Source: Rhodococcus sp. (in: high G+C Gram-positive bacteria) | GTDB taxonomy: Bacteria > Actinomycetota > Actinomycetes > Mycobacteriales > Mycobacteriaceae | Assembly (NCBI GenBank): GCA_012515885.1 | Contig: JAAYXN010000078.1 | Location: 1 to 5,701 of the forward strand | Direction of reading: 5' to 3' | DNA: 5,701 nt | Part shown: positions 1 to 4,325 of the stretch, piece after piece | How positions within the stretch are numbered: the stretch's first letter is position 1 | Layout of the letters: each line of letters begins with the position of its first letter | Translations under genes and position numbers: made by a program | Notes under the pieces: generated by a model | The model's database searches: none | Told to the model about the DNA's origin: nothing | Seen by the model: the letters and a program-made list of their open reading frames with translations, nothing else

Positions 1-45
1 CATTCGGTGATGCATTCTCGTGCCACATTCGCGTGGCCGACAGTT

Positions 46-51
46 GGAGGG
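46..51 (+). promoter_or_regulatory. Ribosome binding site deciding the lipoprotein start
   Basis: GGAGGG is a near-perfect Shine-Dalgarno sequence with a 7-nt spacer to ATG 59. It settles the start against the upstream in-frame GTG at 20. I see no convincing promoter in the 58 bases before the gene. Confidence 0.75.
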
Positions 52-58
52 ACCTGTA

Positions 59-637
59 ATGGCTACAAAGATGACGACGCGCACGCGCATTCGGATTGGT
101 GCTGCCGCGTTCGTGGCGAGCGGTGCGCTGGTGCTGAGCGGTTGCTCAAGCTCCATCGACGGCGAGGCTGTCGGTTCGGCATCGGGTGGCGGAGATAGCG
201 GAAACACCACCACCAGCTCTAGCCGTACCTCCGTAGCCCCCACGACGTCTGTGGAACCCGAAGAGGTTGATGTTTTCGACCTCACCGTCGGTGACTGCCT
301 CGTCGAAGACCTCGGTTTCGGCGAGGAGTCGGTGACCGTCGAAGGTGGACAGAAGACGGTGCCGTGCAGCGAACCGCACACGTTCGAGGTCTACCACGAG
401 CATGTCATGACCGGCCGCAGCTACCCCGGTGAAGACGCCGCCATCGATGAGGCTGCCGAAGAGTGCTCCATCGCGTTCGACTCGTTCGTGGGCATGGACT
501 ACCAGGATTCCGTCCTGGACCTGTTCTACCTGTACCCGACGGAAGAGTCGTGGGCTGAGGGCGACCGCGTCGTGTCCTGCCTGATCGGTGACCCCGACGG
601 CGAGACGTCGGGCACCTTGCGCGGCGCCAACCGCTAA
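59..637 (+). CDS. Secreted lipoprotein with a septum-formation-type domain
   Basis: Predicted exported lipoprotein of 192 aa. A basic N-terminus (several Arg/Lys in residues 4-12) and a hydrophobic stretch lead to the lipobox L-S-G-C, with Cys29 as the lipidated residue. A Ser/Thr/Gly-rich linker follows (about 30-68). The folded C-terminal domain (about 70-190) has four cysteines (80, 103, 136, 174), the motifs VGDC and CSEPH, a Trp165...GDR-V-x-C segment and a closing G-T-L-R-G. This pattern matches my recollection of the actinobacterial 'septum formation' family (PF13845), in which the Cys probably form disulfides outside the cell. The exact role is unknown, and the family name is weak evidence for a division function. 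I chose ATG 59 because GGAGGG (46-51) lies 7 nt upstream. An in-frame GTG at 20 would add 13 residues in front of the signal peptide and is less likely. The gene converges on otsA with a 4-bp overlap. Confidence 0.85.
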   Translation: MATKMTTRTRIRIGAAAFVASGALVLSGCSSSIDGEAVGSASGGGDSGNTTTSSSRTSVAPTTSVEPEEVDVFDLTVGDCLVEDLGFGEESVTVEGGQKTVPCSEPHTFEVYHEHVMTGRSYPGEDAAIDEAAEECSIAFDSFVGMDYQDSVLDLFYLYPTEESWAEGDRVVSCLIGDPDGETSGTLRGANR

Positions 638-2184
638 GAACTCCGGTTTGTGGGTGGGGCGACCACAGTGGTGCTGTGGTCGCCCGCCTTTTCTAGGGCG
701 TCCAGGAACGAGCGCGCCCAGCGGTCCACGTCGTGAGCGAGTACCTGTCGACGCAGTGCCCGCATCCGTCGACGGCCCTCTTCACGGTCTTGTTCGAGTG
801 CCTGTTCCATAGCGTTCTTGGTGTCGTCCAGGTCGTGTGGGTTGCACAGGTATGCCTGCCGCAGCTCGGCTGCTGCGCCGGTGAACTCGCTCAATAGCAG
901 TGCTCCGCCGAGGTCGCTGCGGCACGCGACATACTCTTTCGCCACGAGGTTCATGCCGTCGCGCAGTGGTGTGACCAGCATGACGTCGGCGGCGACGAAG
1001 AAGGCGATCAGTTCATCGCGGGGGATGGGCCGATGAATGTAGTGCACGACGGGACGGCCCACCTGGGCGTATTCGCCGTTGATGCGGCTGACTGTCTGCT
1101 CGATGGATCCGCGCATCTGCACGTAGCTTTCGACGCGTTCACGACTGGGTGTTGCCAGCTGCACCATGACGGTTTCTGATGGGTCGACCCGCTTTTCTTG
1201 CAGCAGTTCGTACAGTGCGTCCAGGCGGATGTCGATGCCTTTGGTGTAGTCGAGGCGGTCGACACCGAGCATGATGTTCTTGGGGTTGCCCAGTTCTTTG
1301 CGGATTTGTTTGGCCCGGTCGCGCACGGTTTTGCTGCGCGACAGCTCGTCGAGTTGGCCGGAGGCAATGGAGATGGGGAAGGCGCCTACCCGGACGGTGC
1401 GGAAACCGACCTGGACCGCACCCAGCTTGGAACGCACCCCGACACTGCCGCGCGAGGTGGGTTGCCCAGCGAGTCGCCGTGCCAGGTACAGGAAGTTTTG
1501 GGCTCCGCCGGGAAGGTGGAAACCGATGAGGTCCGCGCCGAGGAGCCCCTCGACGATTTCGGTGCGCCACGGCAGCTGCATAAACAGCTCAACCGGCGGG
1601 AACGGGATATGCAGGAAGAACCCGATGGTCAGATCGGGGCGCAGCATCCGCAGCATCTTCGGGACGAGCTGTAGCTGGTAGTCCTGAATCCACACCGTCG
1701 CACCGTGCGCCGCGGCCTTCGACGTTGCTTCGGCGAACCGGCGATTGACCTGCACGTAGGTGTCCCACCAGTGCCGGTGATATTCGGGTTTGACGATCAC
1801 ATCGTGATACAGCGGCCAGAGCGTCGCGTTGGAAAAGCCCTCGTAGTATTCGGCGATCTCGTCAGCGCTGAGCGGTACGGGGTATAGCTCAAGACCGTCC
1901 TCAGTGACCGGCTCCAAGTCTGCGTCAGCGACACCAGCCCAACCCACCCATGCGCCCTTATTGCTGCGCAGAATCGGCTCTAGGGCGGTAACAAGGCCAC
2001 CTGGGCTGCGTTTCCACCGTGTGGTGCCGTCTGGGAGCCGCTCCAAGTCGACGGGAAGGCGATTCGCGACAACCACGAATTCGGCTTGCGACGACACCGC
2101 GGGGGCGCCGTCTCCAGGCTTGTCCGTCAACGACGGTGCTGACTGCGAACTAGTCGCCGACCCCTGGTTTTTCGCCACGCTCAT
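634..2184 (-). CDS. otsA: Alpha,alpha-trehalose-phosphate synthase (OtsA, GT20 family)
   Basis: Cytoplasmic glycosyltransferase joining glucose from a nucleotide sugar (UDP- or ADP-glucose) to glucose-6-phosphate to give trehalose-6-phosphate, first step of the OtsA-OtsB trehalose route. In this order trehalose serves as a stress solute and feeds mycolate glycolipids. The 516-aa product has a low-complexity N-terminal extension (1-35) and then the complete fold. Residues matching the E. coli active site, aligned from memory, are Arg42 (NRLP), Gly62-63, Tyr114, Trp123, Asp168 (QDYQL), His192 (FLHIPFP), Arg310 and Lys315 (GVDRLDYTKG), Asp409 (LRDGMN) and Glu417 (AKEY). Nothing key is missing. 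Similarity to mycobacterial OtsA is strong through about residue 497, and the last 19 residues look dispensable. Start choice is uncertain: AAGGA (2188-2184) overlaps the ATG, so the GTG two codons downstream (2178-2176), 5 nt from that site, may be the real start. It lies 74 nt downstream of a co-oriented 65-aa gene, which suggests one transcript. Confidence 0.97.
   Translation of the reverse strand: MSVAKNQGSATSSQSAPSLTDKPGDGAPAVSSQAEFVVVANRLPVDLERLPDGTTRWKRSPGGLVTALEPILRSNKGAWVGWAGVADADLEPVTEDGLELYPVPLSADEIAEYYEGFSNATLWPLYHDVIVKPEYHRHWWDTYVQVNRRFAEATSKAAAHGATVWIQDYQLQLVPKMLRMLRPDLTIGFFLHIPFPPVELFMQLPWRTEIVEGLLGADLIGFHLPGGAQNFLYLARRLAGQPTSRGSVGVRSKLGAVQVGFRTVRVGAFPISIASGQLDELSRSKTVRDRAKQIRKELGNPKNIMLGVDRLDYTKGIDIRLDALYELLQEKRVDPSETVMVQLATPSRERVESYVQMRGSIEQTVSRINGEYAQVGRPVVHYIHRPIPRDELIAFFVAADVMLVTPLRDGMNLVAKEYVACRSDLGGALLLSEFTGAAAELRQAYLCNPHDLDDTKNAMEQALEQDREEGRRRMRALRRQVLAHDVDRWARSFLDALEKAGDHSTTVVAPPTNRSS
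657..692 (+). terminator. Rho-independent terminator of the lipoprotein gene, inside the otsA 3' end
   Basis: A perfect 12-bp stem (GGGCGACCACAG at 657-668, CTGTGGTCGCCC at 674-685) with a 5-nt loop is followed by GCC and four Ts (689-692). It begins 19 nt after the lipoprotein stop codon. The T-run is on the plus-strand side only, so it mainly stops rightward transcription. The minus strand has no comparable U-tract after the stem. The whole element lies within the last codons of the convergent otsA gene. Confidence 0.8.
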
Positions 2185-2205
2185 CCTTCGCTCAGTTGAA
2201 CTCCC

Positions 2206-2242
2206 AGACGGAAAACTCTCCGCCGTTTTAGTGAGACGGAAA
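2206..2242. repeat. Pair of 9-bp direct repeats upstream of otsA
   Basis: AGACGGAAA occurs at 2206-2214 and again at 2234-2242, 28 bp apart, in the 74-nt spacer between the 65-aa gene and otsA. Read on the otsA strand both copies are TTTCCGTCT. They could be binding sites for a regulator or chance. No clear promoter hexamers are seen with them. Confidence 0.35.
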
Positions 2243-2258
2243 GGTCAGAGAGGCACTC

Positions 2259-2456
2259 TCAGTCAATCTTATTGGCTGGACCGATGCCGAGCATGGACAA
2301 GAGCGTCCGGCATTCGTCGGCGTCCTCGGCATAGGCGGCGACCACACGCTGTGCTTGACGGGCAGTCTCGTCCGCTACGGGCTCAAGTTCTTCGTCAGCG
2401 ATGTCGTTCTCGTCGCTGGGTTTGCTGCCATTTTCGGCGGTTGCCTTGGTAACCAT
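2259..2456 (-). CDS. Small acidic hypothetical protein (65 aa)
   Basis: Short soluble protein with no signal peptide and no membrane segment. The first half (about 1-30) is polar and acidic and looks disordered. The second half looks helical and ends in a block reading A-E-D-A-D-E-C-R-T-L-L-S-M-L-G-I, with one Cys (Cys49). I recall similar C-terminal blocks in small uncharacterised actinobacterial proteins but cannot name a family or function. It is supported as a real gene by an excellent ribosome binding site (GGAAGGA on the minus strand, 2468-2462, 5 nt from ATG 2456) and by a protein-like composition. It precedes otsA on the same strand by 74 nt, so co-transcription is plausible. A weak 5-bp hairpin at 2248-2260 spans the stop codon but has no T-run, so it should not block read-through. 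Confidence 0.72.
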   Translation of the reverse strand: MVTKATAENGSKPSDENDIADEELEPVADETARQAQRVVAAYAEDADECRTLLSMLGIGPANKID

Positions 2457-2540
2457 GGCTGTCCTTCCGGGTGCGCGAACTGAGGTGAAGCCGCAGTTTT
2501 CGCGCGATAAGTGTCTGCGTGGAGCGATATGTGCAGGGGG

Positions 2541-2571
2541 ACTCTATGAGACTTGGGATCAAAGTTGCCAA
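2541..2571 (-). promoter_or_regulatory. Candidate promoter for the 65-aa gene and otsA
   Basis: On the minus strand a TTGGCA (2571-2566) matches the -35 hexamer TTGACA at 5 of 6 positions. Downstream lie CATAGA (2548-2543, 17-nt spacer) and the overlapping TAGAGT (2546-2541, 19-nt spacer, TAnnnT pattern). It sits in the 172-nt gap behind the LpqN-like gene, about 85-90 nt before ATG 2456. The rest of the gap (2457-2628) shows no gene. It holds the 8-bp palindromes GCGTACGC (2607-2614) and TCGCGCGA (about 2500-2507). Confidence 0.3.
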
Positions 2572-2628
2572 CTGCCGTGCGCTACGCGCTGCTCTCTTAT
2601 CTCCCAGCGTACGCAAGTGCGCCGCTCC

Positions 2629-3150
2629 CTACACCAGGGTCAAACCAATGTTGATCACAGTGACGTCGCCGCCGAGTTCTTCCAGTTGCTCGGCGAGCAT
2701 CGTGACCGTCAACTGCACCAGGTAAATGTCGGTGTCGGTTTCGACGACGACGTGGCGCGTGGTGACCGCGAGGTTCCAGTTTTCCTGGGTGTAGGTGCCC
2801 TTGAGGTACAGGGACCGATGCCCGTTCCAGCGGGTGGCGTCAATCTGGATGGGGTTCCAGTCGGCAAGGTGCTCGACGTCATCGAGCGCCGAGTCGAGGA
2901 GGTCGTCAACGTCGACGCCGCCGTCGAGGCGGAAATGCATGACGACGGCGTTGGGTGCGAACCCGTCGACGACGCGGTCCGCGCGCGCAAGCACGTGGTA
3001 GGTGCCCGGAAATGCTTCCGTGGGAACGACATCCCAGCCAGCGGGCTGCGGGATGGCGACCGCAGGGTGATCGGGAACTGCGGGGTCGCACGGCGTGCGG
3101 CCGATACCCGCGCTTTCGAAATAGTCCTCAAGTGGAGTAGGCGCAGTCAT
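2629..3150 (-). CDS. LpqN/LpqT-family protein without a signal peptide
   Basis: 173-aa protein of the LpqN/LpqT type (PF10738 by recollection), a family mostly found in mycolate-containing actinobacteria. Family-like features include the N-terminal L-E-D-Y segment, the G-W-D start of the domain (about 38), G-F-A-P-N-A-V-V, an L-L-x-x-A-L-D-D-V helix, the G-T-Y-T strand (about 118), Y-L-V-Q-L-T-V-T (about 143-150) and the closing I-N-x-G-L-T-L-V. Well-known members are secreted lipoproteins. This one has no hydrophobic leader and no lipobox, so it should stay in the cytosol. The biochemical role is not established. ATG 3150 is the natural start, but no Shine-Dalgarno sequence precedes it. A TAnnnT -10 candidate ends 7 nt upstream, so the transcript may be leaderless. 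It diverges from the alpha/beta-hydrolase across 148 bp. Confidence 0.85.
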   Translation of the reverse strand: MTAPTPLEDYFESAGIGRTPCDPAVPDHPAVAIPQPAGWDVVPTEAFPGTYHVLARADRVVDGFAPNAVVMHFRLDGGVDVDDLLDSALDDVEHLADWNPIQIDATRWNGHRSLYLKGTYTQENWNLAVTTRHVVVETDTDIYLVQLTVTMLAEQLEELGGDVTVINIGLTLV

Positions 3151-3151
3151 G

Positions 3152-3169
3152 GTTCACACGATAGTGAAC
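3152..3169. promoter_or_regulatory. Operator-like inverted repeat over the candidate -10 of the LpqN-like gene
   Basis: GTTCAC (3152-3157) and GTGAAC (3164-3169) form a perfect 6-bp inverted repeat with a 6-nt spacer. On the minus strand the spacer reads TATCGT, a TAnnnT -10 candidate placed for transcription to start at or near ATG 3150. A protein bound here would cover the promoter. The regulator is unknown. Confidence 0.45.
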
Positions 3170-3177
3170 GTGCACGT
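3168..3177. promoter_or_regulatory. 10-bp perfect palindrome in the divergent intergenic region
   Basis: ACGTGCACGT is its own reverse complement. It overlaps the preceding inverted repeat by two bases. It may be an operator, but a single palindrome of this size could also occur by chance. Confidence 0.3.
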
Positions 3178-3179
3178 GC

Positions 3180-3191
3180 CACCGCGCGGTG
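3180..3191. promoter_or_regulatory. 12-bp perfect palindrome at the expected -35 of the hydrolase promoter
   Basis: CACCGCGCGGTG is a perfect palindrome. It ends 13 nt before the TACGAT -10 candidate (3205-3210), so it lies where a -35 element would be. This placement would suit a regulator of the alpha/beta-hydrolase gene. Confidence 0.35.
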
Positions 3192-3204
3192 AGGTGCCGG
3201 TGCC

Positions 3205-3210
3205 TACGAT
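3205..3210 (+). promoter_or_regulatory. Candidate -10 element of the alpha/beta-hydrolase gene
   Basis: TACGAT fits the actinobacterial TAnnnT -10 pattern. No -35 hexamer like TTGACA is present at 17-18 nt. Transcription would begin near 3217 and leave a leader of about 80 nt before ATG 3299. Confidence 0.35.
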
Positions 3211-3221
3211 GGCATGTTGGC

Positions 3222-3239
3222 GGAGATGTTGGAGATGTT
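3222..3239 (+). repeat. Tandem 9-bp repeat in the hydrolase leader
   Basis: GGAGATGTT occurs twice head to tail (3222-3230, 3231-3239). The sub-motif ATGTTG occurs three times (3214, 3226, 3235). It lies just after the likely transcription start of the hydrolase gene. The function is unknown and replication slippage is a simple origin. Confidence 0.6.
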
Positions 3240-3298
3240 GAGAATCAAAACAGTCTGCGCATGACTGCCCGGCACCAAGATTCAGGAGTGAATGAACG

Positions 3299-4102
3299 AT
3301 GGCGATCGAAACAATCAACGGAATCCCGCTGAACTACGACGTCAAAGGCTCCGGTGAACTCGTGGTGATGATCATGGGTACCGGCAGTCCGGGGCGGGTG
3401 TGGCAACTGCATCAGACGCCCGCGTTGATCGCGGCTGGTTACCGGGTGTGCACGTTTGACAACCGCGGTATCGCGCCGACTGCGGAGTGCGTGGACGGCA
3501 TCACGATGCCGGATCTGGTCGCTGACACGGCCGCCTTGATTGAGCATCTTGGGGGCGGTCCGGCTCGGGTGATTGGGACGTCGATGGGTGCGCGGGTGGC
3601 CCAGGAGTTAACGCTTGCGCGCCCGGACCTGGTGGATCGGGCAGTGTTCCTTGCGGGGCATGCGCGGATGGACTACTTCCAGCAGACGCTCTCTGAAGGC
3701 GAGCGTGCCCTCGCGGACAGCGGGGTTGCGTTGCCTCCGAAGTACCGGGCAGCGGTGACTGCGGTACTGAACCTGTCTCCGGCATCGCTGGTCGATACCA
3801 ACACTGCTCGCGACTGGCTTGACCTGTTCGAGTTTTCGGGTGGAACGACGTCGCCGGGTGTGCGTGCGCAGCTGGAAATGGACCGCTCTTTTGACCGCCG
3901 TAGCGCATATCAGGCAATTAACCGGCCATGTCTCTCAATTGGTTTCGCGGACGACCGGATGATTCCGCCGTACCTTTCCCGCGAAGTCGCGGAACTAATT
4001 CCGGGTGCGCAATATCTGGAGATCGCTGATACCGGGCACTACGGGTATTTGGAGCGTCCTAATGAGGTCAATAAGGCCCTAGTCGAGTTCCTTGCCCGGT
4101 AG
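3299..4102 (+). CDS. Alpha/beta-fold hydrolase
   Basis: 267-aa soluble alpha/beta-hydrolase with no signal peptide. The fold reads in order: an oxyanion loop after strand 3 (M-G-T-G-S-P-G, about 26-32, replacing the usual His-Gly), the D-N-R-G turn (54-57), the nucleophile elbow G-T-S-M-G with Ser95, a helical cap (about 120-205), the acid D-D-R-M-I-P-P with Asp219 (Asp218 alternative), and T-G-H with His247. The catalytic triad is complete, so the enzyme should be active as an esterase, thioesterase or related hydrolase. The substrate cannot be read from the sequence. AGGAG (3284-3288) precedes ATG 3299 by 10 nt, and an in-frame TGA at 3293-3295 excludes a longer start. It lies 223 bp upstream of and co-oriented with a siderophore monooxygenase. 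A role in releasing or trimming the siderophore is possible, but its own upstream region lacks an iron box. Confidence 0.9.
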   Translation: MAIETINGIPLNYDVKGSGELVVMIMGTGSPGRVWQLHQTPALIAAGYRVCTFDNRGIAPTAECVDGITMPDLVADTAALIEHLGGGPARVIGTSMGARVAQELTLARPDLVDRAVFLAGHARMDYFQQTLSEGERALADSGVALPPKYRAAVTAVLNLSPASLVDTNTARDWLDLFEFSGGTTSPGVRAQLEMDRSFDRRSAYQAINRPCLSIGFADDRMIPPYLSREVAELIPGAQYLEIADTGHYGYLERPNEVNKALVEFLAR

Positions 4103-4120
4103 CACGAATCGGGCGTACGT

Positions 4121-4170
4121 GTGCCCTTACCTGCGGGTTTGGTGACTTGTATCACCGGACTGGAGGGCAC
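4121..4170 (+). other. Nested inverted repeats after the hydrolase gene, possible terminator
   Basis: GTGCCCT (4121-4127) can pair with AGGGCAC (4164-4170), enclosing a hairpin GGTGA (4141-4145) / TCACC (4152-4156) with a 6-nt loop. No T-run follows, so it is not a canonical rho-independent terminator. The structure could still end or stabilise the hydrolase transcript. A further GGTGA at 4178-4182 could compete for the same TCACC. Confidence 0.4.
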
Positions 4171-4216
4171 CTAGGGTGGTGACAACTCGCTGCGACTTGG
4201 TACCGTCTTCGAGAGT

Positions 4217-4235
4217 TAAGGGTAGCCTTCACTAC
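4217..4235 (+). promoter_or_regulatory. DtxR/IdeR-like iron box 1
   Basis: TAAGGGTAGCCTTCACTAC matches the DtxR/IdeR consensus TWAGGTWAGSCTWACCTWA at 15 of 19 positions by hand. The left half and core are strong and the right half is poor. It lies 91 nt upstream of the monooxygenase start. In actinobacteria such a site means repression when Fe(II) is plentiful. Confidence 0.68.
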
Positions 4236-4236
4236 T

Positions 4237-4255
4237 TAAGGCATGCTTAACCTCT
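4237..4255 (+). promoter_or_regulatory. DtxR/IdeR-like iron box 2
   Basis: TAAGGCATGCTTAACCTCT matches the same consensus at 14 of 19 positions, with intact TAAGG and TAACCT half-sites. It starts exactly 20 bp after box 1. A weaker third match (13 of 19) lies at 4254-4272. TAACCT (4248-4253) also fits a TAnnnT -10, so a bound repressor would cover the promoter, although no good -35 is seen. Confidence 0.68.
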
Positions 4256-4325
4256 CGGAAAGCCTTAAGGAACTGGAACGGACAAGAGCGTCGTTTCAGC
4301 ATTTACGACGTCGAGGACGGACTTC

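Noticed and set aside
20..58. GTG 20 as start of the lipoprotein
   Set aside because: It has no ribosome binding site and would place 13 extra residues before the signal peptide. ATG 59 has GGAGGG at 7 nt.
1198..1674. 158-codon and overlapping 136-codon plus-strand frames within otsA
   Set aside because: They are antisense shadows of a fully conserved otsA, with no domain and no start signals.
2248..2260. GAGAG/CTCTC hairpin at the end of the 65-aa gene as a terminator
   Set aside because: The stem is only 5 bp with a 3-nt loop and no following T-run, so it is too weak to separate this gene from otsA.
2401..3192. 263-codon open frame on the plus strand
   Set aside because: It lies antisense to the LpqN-like and 65-aa genes, has no recognisable domain and no ribosome binding site. 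Long antisense frames are common in high-GC DNA.
3501..3917. 138-codon minus-strand frame inside the alpha/beta-hydrolase
   Set aside because: Its Pro/Ser/Arg-rich composition without domains is typical of an antisense shadow, and the sense gene is complete.
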